NCBI GenBank assembly: GCA_009379915.1
Contig: WHSV01000011.1
Location: 1 to 58,726 of the forward strand
Source: Actinomycetota bacterium
Lineage (GTDB): Bacteria; Actinomycetota; CADDZG01; WHSQ01
Reading direction: 5' to 3'
DNA length: 58,726 bases
The notes below the pieces were generated by a model. That model had not been told where the DNA came from, did not search any database, and saw only the letters and a list, made by a program, of their open reading frames with translations. Made by a program: the position numbers and the translations under genes. How positions within the stretch are numbered: position 1 is the stretch's first letter; each line of letters opens with the position of its first letter. Shown here in pieces: positions 16,357 through 25,159 of this stretch.

Positions 16357-17631
16357 GTGAGTCAAAGCAGGCGTCGTCTCGTGCCGCTCCTGGCCGAGCG
16401 CGATTTCAGGTTGCTCCTCGGCGCTCAGTGCATCGCTCAGATGGCCGACGGCTTGGCCCAGGTTGCCTTCGCCGAGGAGATCGTGCTCGATCCTCAAGGG
16501 ACTCCAACCAGGACGCTGGCGCTGTTCGCTCTGACCCTGTTGCCGTACTCGCTACTAGGTCCGTTCACCGGAGTACTCGTCGATCGCTGGCCACGGCGCT
16601 CGATCCTCGTGTGGACGAACGTAGCCCGCGCCGTCCTGCTGGTGAGCTTGCCTCTGTGGATGGGAGCGCTGCCGGGTGACGCAGCGTTGTACGCCAGCGT
16701 CCTTTTGCTGCTCGGGTTCGGCCGGCTGTTCCTGACGACGAAGGGGGCCTCTTTGCCGGTCGTGCTACACGAGCGCCATCTCTTGCGCGGGAACTCCCTG
16801 TCGGGAGGCGGCGGAATGATCTCGGCACTTCTCGGAGGTGTCGCGGGAATAGGCGTTGCTGCGATCGCCTCGACCGAGACGGCATTCCTCGTCGCCGGCT
16901 CGCTCTACACGGTCGGCGCGCTGGTTGCTCGTCGACTAAGCAACCCGATGGTGCATCCACACCAGCACCTCGAACGAGTGCTTGTCGCGGCCGCTCGAAT
17001 CGCGGCGGAGCTCGCCGAAGGGATCGGCGAGATCTGGGGGCGGGAGCGCGCTCGTCTGCCGTTGTTCGGCATCTTCGTGCTGCGCGTCGCCGCGATGTTC
17101 GTAGCTCTCATCGCAATCGAGGTCATTCGAACCGAATACGCCGCGGCGGACGACTCCGGAAGACTGAGTGCAAGCGCGCTTGCGCTGGGGGCAGCCGGCG
17201 TCGGTGCCTTTATAGGGGCCCTCACGGCTCCGGCAATGGGTCGACGTTTCCCGACTCCCGCGCTGCTCATCATTGGGTTTGTCGTGTCGGGAGCAAGCAT
17301 GGTGATAGCCGCTCCGATCCTCGACCTCACAACGACCGTGGGGCTGGCGCTCTTCGCCGGCTTCGGTGCGTTTGTCGCGAAGGTCGCCGTCGACGCACAG
17401 GTTCAGGAGGCGTTGCCGGACGAGTACCGGGGCCGCGCGTTCGCGCTCTACGACATCCTCTACAACCTCGCGAGCGTCGTGGCCGCGTTGTTCCTCGTCG
17501 CGTTCGTCGAGTTCTCGCTCGAAGCTTTGCTCGCGAGTGGAGGTCTGCTGGTGCTGCTCTTGGCTTGGCTGCTGGCGAGAGCGATGAGGAAGGCCGGCAT
17601 GTTCCCCCGAGCCGAAACCAAGGTGGCCTAG
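16357..17631 (+). CDS. MFS transporter
   Basis: The 424-residue protein has about 12 membrane segments in two halves. The cytoplasmic loop between segments 2 and 3 has GVLVDRWPRRSIL, the MFS signature G-x3-D-R-x2-R. The second half contains GAFIGALTAPAMGRRFPTP. The pattern fits the MFS_3 (enterobactin exporter-like) group, so it is probably an efflux protein. The GTG start is preceded by GGCGGAG. The substrate cannot be told from the sequence. Confidence 0.88.
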   Translation: MSQSRRRLVPLLAERDFRLLLGAQCIAQMADGLAQVAFAEEIVLDPQGTPTRTLALFALTLLPYSLLGPFTGVLVDRWPRRSILVWTNVARAVLLVSLPLWMGALPGDAALYASVLLLLGFGRLFLTTKGASLPVVLHERHLLRGNSLSGGGGMISALLGGVAGIGVAAIASTETAFLVAGSLYTVGALVARRLSNPMVHPHQHLERVLVAAARIAAELAEGIGEIWGRERARLPLFGIFVLRVAAMFVALIAIEVIRTEYAAADDSGRLSASALALGAAGVGAFIGALTAPAMGRRFPTPALLIIGFVVSGASMVIAAPILDLTTTVGLALFAGFGAFVAKVAVDAQVQEALPDEYRGRAFALYDILYNLASVVAALFLVAFVEFSLEALLASGGLLVLLLAWLLARAMRKAGMFPRAETKVA

Positions 17632-17720
17632 GCGGCCCCTGTAGATCGAGCGATTGACCGGTGGGAAGCGGGCTCGTAGCATCCGCTAGTCACGTTTCCG
17701 ACTCACGGGGGGTGTAGTCC

Positions 17721-18743
17721 GTGTCACATCGTCTGCGCGCGCTACTCGTACTGAGCGCATGCATGTCGCTTCTCTTCGTCGGCCAGAGCTCGGCCGATCC
17801 GGCTCACACGCCGGGCGGTCCTTGCATTCAGGACGACCAGACTGTCTCGAGGAGCTCGGTCGCCGACTACGACGACACAGTTCGAACGCTCGGACAGATC
17901 GAGCGTTCCAGCAATGGGCTCGTCACCGTCGACAGCGCCGGAGTTTCCGGGGAGGGCCGCGAACTCCTCTACGCAACCGTCGGCTCAGGCGGCGACGTCT
18001 TCTGGCTGCAGGGACGTATTCACGGAAACGAACTGCAGGGAACACAAGCGGTGCTCGACGTCATCAGGTGGTTGGCCGGCGGCAGCCAGGAGGCCAGAAT
18101 GATCAGGGACAACCTCACCGTGGTCGCCATCCCCCTTTACAACCCCGACGGAGCCGAGGCCAACATCAGGCAGTCGACGACTCCGAATCGTATCGACCTG
18201 AACCGGGACTGGGAGAACTTTGCACAGCCCGAGTCGAGGGCCTTCTATGCGCTCTGGGAGGCGGTGCGTCCGAAGCTCGCTCTCGACGTACATCACATGA
18301 GCAGCGCTCCGCGAGTCGAGGGAACCAACGACCTCAATCAGTTCCAGATCGGAGCGCGCTCCATCTCTCCTACTCGTATGACCGATCAGCAGTGGCTGAC
18401 GAACCGCCAGATGGCATCCCTCACGCTCGAAACTCTGGACGGATACGGCCAGACCCACACCGCGCGGTATCCCGACATCGACATCACCAACGCGGTGCTC
18501 AGCCGCATGCTGTTGGGAGGGCCGGGCCCCGATGGGAGCGATCCCGGTTTCCAGACCCAGGGAGCGATCTTCTACGAGGTGCGGTCGGTGGGACAGAAGA
18601 GCAACGGTTACCTCACCAATCTCTTCACTCGTCCGGTGACCGCGGTCCTGACCGCCGCGGCCGACGGAAGCCTGTACGGCCACGGTGTGTCTAGTTGGGA
18701 GGCAGAGCCTTACGCTCGCAGTGGAAGCTGTGGGGAGTTCTAG
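17721..18743 (+). CDS. Secreted M14 family zinc carboxypeptidase
   Basis: A signal peptide spans about residues 1-25 (LLVLSACMSLLFVGQSSA). The catalytic domain shows the zinc ligands His and Glu in GRIHGNELQG and a third His in LALDVHHMSS. The catalytic Glu is probably in IFYEVRSVG, and substrate-binding Asn/Arg are in RIDLNRDWEN. The length is 340 residues. It probably cleaves C-terminal residues of peptides or peptidoglycan stems outside the cell. The GTG start is preceded by a G-rich run. A hairpin follows the stop. Confidence 0.88.
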   Translation: MSHRLRALLVLSACMSLLFVGQSSADPAHTPGGPCIQDDQTVSRSSVADYDDTVRTLGQIERSSNGLVTVDSAGVSGEGRELLYATVGSGGDVFWLQGRIHGNELQGTQAVLDVIRWLAGGSQEARMIRDNLTVVAIPLYNPDGAEANIRQSTTPNRIDLNRDWENFAQPESRAFYALWEAVRPKLALDVHHMSSAPRVEGTNDLNQFQIGARSISPTRMTDQQWLTNRQMASLTLETLDGYGQTHTARYPDIDITNAVLSRMLLGGPGPDGSDPGFQTQGAIFYEVRSVGQKSNGYLTNLFTRPVTAVLTAAADGSLYGHGVSSWEAEPYARSGSCGEF

Positions 18744-18752
18744 AGATCCAAT

Positions 18753-18777
18753 CGAGGGGGCCTTCGGGGCCCCCTCG
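18753..18777 (+). terminator. Hairpin between the M14 gene and the convergent methyltransferase gene
   Basis: A ten-base-pair perfect stem (CGAGGGGGCC pairing with GGCCCCCTCG) encloses a five-base TTCGG loop. There is no U-tract. It probably terminates the M14 transcript and may act in both directions. Confidence 0.7.
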
Positions 18778-18906
18778 CAACTCTCTGCAGAGCTTCGAAA
18801 CCCACAAAGCGGCACCGCACCAGGCAATGCTGTTCTTGGGACTGGGCTTTCCCGGGGGCCCACCGAATTCACCCTTGGGTGTCTTGCGCCCCTCGAGGTT
18901 GGAGGC

Positions 18907-19668
18907 TCAGCGTCGCTTTCGGGATGGTGCCGGTTTGCGCGCGACCATCAGGAACTCTGGCGTTTCCGCCGAAGGCTCGTTGCGGGCATAGGCTCCCGGT
19001 GACACCGAGTAGATCGCTTCGGGGACGAGGCCCACACCGATGGCCATCAGCCTCAGCTCGCGCGGGGTGAACACGCTCGTCCAGAGATCGACCTCCTTCT
19101 CGGCCCCCTCTTCGCTGCGGACCACCGATCGCTCGTGTACGACGCCCATGTCCGCGTCGAGGTTCGCCTCGGTCTGATGGCGCGCGGAGTAGTACGCGTT
19201 GAACGCGGTAAGGATCACCTTGCCGTTCGCCTTGGTCGCCTCGGCCATGCGGCGAAGAACGACCGAGTCGTCACCGCCCATCAGGCCGAAGCCGCCCTGG
19301 CAGATCGAAACCACTGCGTCGAACTCGTCGTCGAACGGCATCTGGCGCGCGTCGCATTCGAAGAACGATGCCTTGACCCCCGCCTCTCTCGCCGACTGGG
19401 CTGCGATCTCCAGGAAACGGCTCGACACATCGACCCCGGTCACCGCGAGACCCGCTTGCGCGAAGGCGACCGCGTGCCTGCCGGGCCCGCAACCAACGTC
19501 GAGGAGACGCGCGCCTCTCTTCAACCGCATCTCGTCGAGGAGAAACCTGACCTCCTGACGCGTCCCCTTGGTGAAGTCGTAACGCAGATAGGCCTCGCCG
19601 AGATGCTCGGCGACCGGTTCGAAGAACGGTTCGCCGGGATGCGGCCTTGAGGCCGGAGGTTCGCTCAT
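18907..19668 (-). CDS. SAM-dependent methyltransferase
   Basis: This 253-residue enzyme has LLDVGCGPGRHAVAFAQAGL (motif I), VTGVDVSSRFLEIA (motif II) and a FDAVVSICQGGFGLMGGDD segment. The C-terminal half is of the type seen in small-molecule methyltransferases. Its ATG overlaps the pcnA stop as ATGA, so it is the third gene of the pilT-pcnA operon. The substrate is unknown. The coupling to the CCA-adding enzyme could hint at a tRNA target, but nothing in the sequence proves this. Confidence 0.85.
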   Translation of the reverse strand: MSEPPASRPHPGEPFFEPVAEHLGEAYLRYDFTKGTRQEVRFLLDEMRLKRGARLLDVGCGPGRHAVAFAQAGLAVTGVDVSSRFLEIAAQSAREAGVKASFFECDARQMPFDDEFDAVVSICQGGFGLMGGDDSVVLRRMAEATKANGKVILTAFNAYYSARHQTEANLDADMGVVHERSVVRSEEGAEKEVDLWTSVFTPRELRLMAIGVGLVPEAIYSVSPGAYARNEPSAETPEFLMVARKPAPSRKRR

Positions 19669-21095
19669 TTCTTCTTTTTCGGCTTGGGAGGAACGCGCCG
19701 CCCGGCCGGTTCGATTCCTCGGTCACGCGCCCAGTCGTCGAGGCGCTTGTAGATGGCCTCTTCACCGATGAGGCCATCGTCGAGTCTCACGTCGAGGAGA
19801 AACCTCTGAGCCTCCCCGACGAGCGGGCCGGGTTCGACTCCGAGATAGGCCATTACCTGGGTCCCGTCGAGCTCCGGGCGGATCTTGCGGAGCTCCTCTT
19901 GCTGCGCAAGCTCGGCGATGCGCGCCTCGAGCTCCTCCATGCGCAGGGCGAGCCGCCGAGCCTTGGTCTCGTCGCGCGTCGTGCAATCCGCGCGCACGAG
20001 CAGGTTCAGCTCGCGCAGAAGTGGCCCCGCGTCGCGCACGTAGCGACGAACGGCCGAATCGGTCCAGCCCAGCCGATAGGTGTGGAAACGATGATGCAGA
20101 AAGATGAGCTCGCGCACGGCTTCGACGGTCTCGTTGGGATAACGAAGCTTCCGCAAGCGGCGAGCGGCCATGTCCGCGCCGACGACCTCGTGATGGTGGA
20201 AGGTGACCCCCTCCGGACCGATGCGCCGCGTCTTGGGCTTGCCGATGTCGTGCAGCAACGCGGCCAGGCGCAACCGTTCCTCGGGATCGGTCCGCTCGAC
20301 GACCGCGAGCGTGTGGTGAAACACGTCCTTGTGCCGGTGCACCGGGTCCTGCTCCAGCTTCAGCGCACCAAGCTCGGGGAGAAACAGATCGGTGAGTCCC
20401 GTCGAGTCCGCCAGCCCGAGCGCTCGCTTGGGGGCCGGGCCAACTACCAAGCGCGTCAGCTCGTCGCGAATGCGTTCCGCGGACACCGTCTCGATTAGCT
20501 TCCTGAGCTCGGTGATCGCAGCGAGCGCCTCTCTGTCGATCTTGAAGTCGAGCTGCGATGCAAACCGAAACGCCCGCAGCATGCGCAGAGGATCGTCACG
20601 AAACGAGGCCTCGGGTTCGAGGGGAGTCCTCAGGCGCCGCTTCGAGAGATCCTTCATTCCTCCGAACGGGTCCACCGGCTCCAGGGCTGGGAGACGGACC
20701 GCCATGGCGTTGACCGTGAAGTCCCGCCGCGACAAATCGGTCTCGATGTCGCTCGCGAAGCTGACATCTGGGTGACGGGATTCGGGCTCGTAGCGCTCGG
20801 TTCGGAAGGTCGTGATCTCGACGTGGGCGTCACCGATCTGGGCCCCCACGGTTCCGAACCTGGCCCCCTGGAGCCACACGGAGCGCGCGAGCGGCTTGAC
20901 GATCTCGTGGGTCGTCTCGGGGCTCGCATCGGTCGCGAAGTCAAAATCCCTGCTCACGCGGCCGAGAGCCGCATCACGCACGGGACCACCAACGAGGTAA
21001 AGCTCGTGACGGTTGGCTGCGAAGCTCTCCGCCAACCTGTGGATCGGTGAGTTGGGCTCGAGCAGCGCCGCGAGAGGTGAGGTCGTCTGGGACAT
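19665..21095 (-). CDS. pcnA: CCA tRNA nucleotidyltransferase
   Basis: This enzyme adds or repairs the 3' CCA of tRNA. The head domain has LVGGPVRDAALG and the catalytic DFDFATDA. Further features are FTVNAMAV, PLRMLRAFRFASQL (the ERxxxE-like and nucleotide-selecting region), and an HD domain with LAALLHDIGKPKTRR. It is 476 residues, typical for the actinobacterial HD-fused type. ATG at 21095 follows GGAGG closely. It sits ten bases after pilT. In Mycobacterium pcnA lies at the same place relative to the DUF6049-murJ operon. Confidence 0.95.
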   Translation of the reverse strand: MSQTTSPLAALLEPNSPIHRLAESFAANRHELYLVGGPVRDAALGRVSRDFDFATDASPETTHEIVKPLARSVWLQGARFGTVGAQIGDAHVEITTFRTERYEPESRHPDVSFASDIETDLSRRDFTVNAMAVRLPALEPVDPFGGMKDLSKRRLRTPLEPEASFRDDPLRMLRAFRFASQLDFKIDREALAAITELRKLIETVSAERIRDELTRLVVGPAPKRALGLADSTGLTDLFLPELGALKLEQDPVHRHKDVFHHTLAVVERTDPEERLRLAALLHDIGKPKTRRIGPEGVTFHHHEVVGADMAARRLRKLRYPNETVEAVRELIFLHHRFHTYRLGWTDSAVRRYVRDAGPLLRELNLLVRADCTTRDETKARRLALRMEELEARIAELAQQEELRKIRPELDGTQVMAYLGVEPGPLVGEAQRFLLDVRLDDGLIGEEAIYKRLDDWARDRGIEPAGRRVPPKPKKKK

Positions 21096-21105
21096 GACCT
21101 CCAGA

Positions 21106-22188
21106 CTATGAGACGGGCTGGAGTCCTTCTTGACGCAGAGCCAATTGGAAGTCGTGCGGGCTGCTCGACGCATGCAGCGCATCATCCAGGGTGACGACCT
21201 TGCGCCGGTAGAGCTCGAGCAACGCTTGGTCGAAGGTCTGCATCCCGTAGAAGCCCGACTCGGCGACGATGTCACGAATCATGTGGGTCTGCTCGCGATC
21301 GATGATCAGATCGCGGATGCGGCCGTTCATGACGAGGACCTCGACCGCGGGAACGAGGCCGCGAGCATCGGCGCTCGGCACCAGTCGCTGCGACACGACC
21401 CCACGCAACGAGCCGGCGAGTGAGACGCGAATCTGGTTCTGCTGGCTCGGTTCGAAGAAGTCGATGATGCGGTTGACCGTCTCGGTGACGTCCCGAGTGT
21501 GGAGCGTCGAGATGACCAGGTGACCCGTCTCCGCCGCCTGGAGAGCGGCCGTGACCGTCTCCGGGTCGCGCATCTCACCCACGAAGATCACGTCGGGGTC
21601 CTGGCGCATGGCGGCGCGCAGGGCCAGCAGGAAGTCTGGGGCGTCCTGGCCGATCTCGCGCTGGTTGATGATGGCCGAGCGGTCCTGGTGCAGGATCTCG
21701 ATCGGGTCCTCGATCGTCAGGATGTGGCAGCGACGCTTGGAGTTGATGTGGTTGATCATCGCCGCCGTTGTCGTCGTCTTGCCCGAGGAGGTGGGACCGG
21801 TGACGAGCACGAGGCCGCGCGACTCCTCCGCCAGTGAGCGGACGACACCCGGAAGGCCGAGGCTCTCGAATCCAGGACTGCCCGGGAGCACGCGCCTGGC
21901 GGCCAGCGCCACCGAGCCGCGCTGGAGAAAGACGTTGAAGCGGAAGCGACCGAGTCCCGGCTCGGAGAAGGCAAAGTCGACCTGACCCTTGGACTTGAAG
22001 ATGCGGGCCTGGTCGTCGTTCATGATGTCGAGGGCCGCCCGCTCGCAGTCCGACGCGGTCATCGGAGGGAAGTCGGTCGCAATGAGCGCCCCGTTGATGC
22101 GCACGAAGGGGGGGCCTCCTGTCTTCATGTGGAGATCGGAACCCTTACGGTCCACCACGTAGCGCATGAAGTCGTGAACGGTAGCCAT
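21106..22188 (-). CDS. PilT-type secretion/retraction ATPase
   Basis: Walker A is GPTSSGKTTTT, the Asp box is LTIEDPIEIL, Walker B is PDVIFVGEMRDPETV and the His box is AETGHLVISTLHT. The 360-residue length and the N-terminal PAS-like region (SDLHMKTGGPPFVRINGAL) match PilT, which retracts type IV pili, rather than PilB. No pilin, PilC or PilQ gene is in the window. It is the promoter-proximal gene of the pilT-pcnA-methyltransferase operon, an unusual context. Confidence 0.92.
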   Translation of the reverse strand: MATVHDFMRYVVDRKGSDLHMKTGGPPFVRINGALIATDFPPMTASDCERAALDIMNDDQARIFKSKGQVDFAFSEPGLGRFRFNVFLQRGSVALAARRVLPGSPGFESLGLPGVVRSLAEESRGLVLVTGPTSSGKTTTTAAMINHINSKRRCHILTIEDPIEILHQDRSAIINQREIGQDAPDFLLALRAAMRQDPDVIFVGEMRDPETVTAALQAAETGHLVISTLHTRDVTETVNRIIDFFEPSQQNQIRVSLAGSLRGVVSQRLVPSADARGLVPAVEVLVMNGRIRDLIIDREQTHMIRDIVAESGFYGMQTFDQALLELYRRKVVTLDDALHASSSPHDFQLALRQEGLQPVS

Positions 22189-22299
22189 GTCCTGCTTTCT
22201 CGCTTTCCTGAAGTGTCGACTGCCTTATTCCTTCGGCAGATTGCGCCCCGTGGTTGACCGCCCTTACGTGATCCGCCCACTCCAGTTGGGTTGGGGGCA

Positions 22300-22610
22300 C
22301 GAAAAAAGCAAACCCGGCATCGAAGTTGGTGGGGTGCGGGGCTCGATCTGCCCGCTCCCGCGGGGGCGGGGGCCGGAACCCTCCGAATGGCGGGCCGGGC
22401 ACACCTTTGGCCTCAGTCCCGCCAGGCGGTTGCCACACCACAAACGTGTCGAAGGTGTGACCCCGACGAGAGCCCCGACCATTTCATGGAGATTGAGTGC
22501 CGGTTTCCGGCGTCGGATTTTCGCCATCAAGGCTCGATCCACGGTTCACGCCAGGCGCGACCAACACGACAGGGCCCGAAAACCCGCCCCCTCCCAAGTC
22601 ACCAAGCCGA
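22300..22610. repeat. Degenerate units of the dispersed intergenic repeat family
   Basis: The 540-bp gap between pilT and the KGG gene has no convincing gene. Recognisable repeat cores are GCAAACCCGGCATCGAAGTT at about 22308 (reverse orientation), GTGCCGGTTTCCGGCG at about 22498, and GCGACCAACACGACAGGGCC at about 22557 followed by CGAAAAC. The last closely matches the 13.1-13.2 kb array read on the opposite strand. Confidence 0.65.
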
Positions 22611-22730
22611 ACCGAAGAGACTTCTGTCACAAAGTGCTTGTTTCCTTTGCTGGCGGCGCGGGTATCCGCTCAATGGAGAAAGTTGGGGGTTGTGGAGCGT
22701 CGCGCGAAGGAGTCGCGAGAAGGAGAGGTC

Positions 22731-22928
22731 ATGGCGGACCAGAACAGCCGCAAGATGAGCAGGGCAGAAGCCGGTCGGAAGGGCGGGCAGACCACCAAGC
22801 AGCGCTACGGCGAGGACCACTTCGGCAAGATCGGGCGCGTCGGCGGCAAGAAGGGTGGCGAGACCACCAAGCAGCGCTACGGCAGCGAGTTCTTCCAGAA
22901 GATCGGCCGGATCGGCGGCTCGAAATAG
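22731..22928 (+). CDS. KGG repeat-containing stress protein
   Basis: This 65-residue, very basic and glycine-rich protein contains two repeats of the form KGG-xTTKQRYG followed by GKIGRVGGK or QKIGRIGGS. Such KGG motifs define the stress-induced Gram-positive GsiB / fungal con-10 group, linked to desiccation and general stress. AAGGAGAGG precedes the ATG, so it should be well translated. It is monocistronic, ending in a strong terminator. Its molecular function is unknown. Confidence 0.85.
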   Translation: MADQNSRKMSRAEAGRKGGQTTKQRYGEDHFGKIGRVGGKKGGETTKQRYGSEFFQKIGRIGGSK

Positions 22929-22951
22929 GCGACCGGCGACTCCGGGAGCAG

Positions 22952-22976
22952 AGGCCCTTCACAACCTGAGGGGCCT
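22952..22976 (+). terminator. Rho-independent terminator after the KGG gene
   Basis: A nine-base-pair stem (AGGCCCTTC pairing with GAGGGGCCT, one G-U) and a seven-base loop are followed by TCTTGTTGT. Confidence 0.8.
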
Positions 22977-23023
22977 TCTTGTTGTCGGTCCTTCCTCGAA
23001 GGTCGCCCTTATGCTGGCTCGAA

Positions 23024-25159
23024 ATGTTTCGACTGCGTCCGCGCGCGCCCTCTAGAGGCCGGGCGCGCCACTTGATCGCTTCTTCAGCTCTAGCCGGCCT
23101 GGCTATCGGGGGCCTGCTGGCGCCGCCGCTTGCCCGCGCTCAAGAGCCGGCCCTCGAGGACGTCACGATGGAGCTGGTGGATCAACCGATCTTCCACGAC
23201 GACGAAGATTCGCTCGACATCGAGGTCCGAATCACCAACAACAGCGATCAGACGCTGCCCGGGTTCATCCTGAACGTAGGGCGTGCCAGCCGCCTCACGA
23301 GTCGATCGGACCTGCAGACCTCGTTCGTCTCACCCCCGGGGTTTGCGCTGACTCAGACCGCGCCGCGCATCGTGAGCAGATCCCTCGACCCGGGAGAGAG
23401 CCGCACGGTGAGGTTTAACGACCCCGTAACCGACCTTCTTTTCCCCGGAACCGACGACGACGGCATCTATCCGGCGACCGTCAACCTCGTCAACTCGGAT
23501 GGCGACACAATTCTCGACACGCTTACGACCCACCTGATCTTCTACCAGGACGAGCTGGAAACACGCCTCAACCTCGTTGCGACGGTGCCGCTCGATGAAC
23601 TGCCGGCAAGAGGGCCCGACGGAGACTTCGTCGTCGACGTGCCCGGCACGCAGCCGCTCGAGGCCGCGCTCCAGTCCAGAGGATGGCTGGGGAAAACGGT
23701 AAGGGAATTGAACCGCCCGACGGCGGACCTACGTCTGGGCGTGGCCCCCACCCCGCGACTCGTAGAGGAGATCGCCGATATGAGCGACGGCTATCGGCGC
23801 GGAGACGAGCAGTTCTCCGACTCATCTCCCCAAGCCGAGCTCGCCGGCGACTTCATCGGGCAGCTGAGTCAGCTCCTGAACCGCGACGGAGTCCAGCCCC
23901 TTCTAGTTCCTTACGCAAACCCCGACCTGCCATCCCTTGCCGCAAGCGCCGTCGACGACCACGTCGGAACCCAGATCACCCTCGGCGAAACAATCCTGAG
24001 TGACGTACTGGATGTGGAGCCGGGGCGGGCATGGATCTATCCGCCGGGCGGACGGACCAACTCCGAGTCACTCGAGCTGATGCAGCTGAGCAGCAACGCC
24101 GGGGCCAAGACCTTCTTTTCCGGCTCCTCTCTCGTCGAGGAGGCCAACCCACTGCTTGCCGGATGCCCCATCGAGGGGCTCAGCGCCACATGCCCCGTCT
24201 CGGTTTCGACTCAGGCCGGAGAAACGCTCGGGTATCAGGCGGATCCCGGTCTGCAGGATCGCCTGGGTGCCCTCGTGCGAGACGATGACGACCGGCTCAA
24301 CCTGCAACGTTTCTTTGCAGAGACGGCGATGATCCGGGAGGAGCAGCCGGGCCGAACCGACCGCATCGTTCATACAACTCTCCCGTCGCTGTGGCACCCC
24401 AGCCCCGGCATGATTCGGACGTTGTACCGGGGGTTGGCGAGCGCCCCCTGGATCAAGACCGTCACTCCCGAGGAAGGCCTCGAGCTTGAAATTGACAGGA
24501 CCGATCGTCGCATCGCGGACAATGCTGCGACGGTGCCCAATGGGCTCGCCCCCTTCGACTACGCCGCGATCGAACGGACTGAGTCGATCATCGAGAGCTT
24601 CAACTCGGTGGGCCCGCCGGCACCGATGTACCAGCGGCTTCTGCGCAACTACCTCGTGGCCGAGAGCCGCAACTGGTGGGTGGATGACGCGCTCGCGGCC
24701 CAGGGTCTGGCCTACGCCGGCGCTTCGGCGGAAGAGGCTCGTGCGGAGATGGACAAGGTCTCGATCGAGGTCAGCGAGCGAATAACCCTCACATCACGGG
24801 CCGAAGACATCCCCGTGCGGGTGCTCAACGACGCGGGCTATCCGGTCAGGGTTCGCTTTCAACTGGACTCACCGAGGCTTAGGTTCGAGGAGGAGCAGGT
24901 GCGGACCTTCGAGACCGGACGAACCCCGCTGACCATTCCGGTAAGGACCGACACCAGCGGTTTCTTTCCGGTGACGATGTCGCTCGTCACTCCGGATGGA
25001 TCGGAGGTCATCGCCGAAAGCCAGCCAACAGTTCGTTCGACCGAGTTCAACAACGTCGCTCTGACGATCACCCTTGGGGCGTTTTTCTTCTTGATCGCGT
25101 TCTATCTGCTGCGCTGGTATCGCAGGCGCAATCCGCCTCCCGCTCAGGAGCCCGCTTGA
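23024..25159 (+). CDS. DUF6049 family secreted, membrane-anchored protein
   Basis: The protein has 711 residues. A signal peptide (about residues 12-38, ending ARA) is followed by a large extracellular region. A single C-terminal membrane segment (VALTITLGAFFFLIAFYLL) and a short basic tail (RWYRRRNPP) complete it. The last 120 residues before the anchor look like a beta-sandwich domain. This is the protein always found just before MurJ in actinobacteria (the Rv3909 position). Its role in envelope assembly is inferred from that pairing only. ATG at 23024 is the start next to the signal peptide. murJ overlaps it by four bases. Confidence 0.85.
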   Translation: MFRLRPRAPSRGRARHLIASSALAGLAIGGLLAPPLARAQEPALEDVTMELVDQPIFHDDEDSLDIEVRITNNSDQTLPGFILNVGRASRLTSRSDLQTSFVSPPGFALTQTAPRIVSRSLDPGESRTVRFNDPVTDLLFPGTDDDGIYPATVNLVNSDGDTILDTLTTHLIFYQDELETRLNLVATVPLDELPARGPDGDFVVDVPGTQPLEAALQSRGWLGKTVRELNRPTADLRLGVAPTPRLVEEIADMSDGYRRGDEQFSDSSPQAELAGDFIGQLSQLLNRDGVQPLLVPYANPDLPSLAASAVDDHVGTQITLGETILSDVLDVEPGRAWIYPPGGRTNSESLELMQLSSNAGAKTFFSGSSLVEEANPLLAGCPIEGLSATCPVSVSTQAGETLGYQADPGLQDRLGALVRDDDDRLNLQRFFAETAMIREEQPGRTDRIVHTTLPSLWHPSPGMIRTLYRGLASAPWIKTVTPEEGLELEIDRTDRRIADNAATVPNGLAPFDYAAIERTESIIESFNSVGPPAPMYQRLLRNYLVAESRNWWVDDALAAQGLAYAGASAEEARAEMDKVSIEVSERITLTSRAEDIPVRVLNDAGYPVRVRFQLDSPRLRFEEEQVRTFETGRTPLTIPVRTDTSGFFPVTMSLVTPDGSEVIAESQPTVRSTEFNNVALTITLGAFFFLIAFYLLRWYRRRNPPPAQEPA

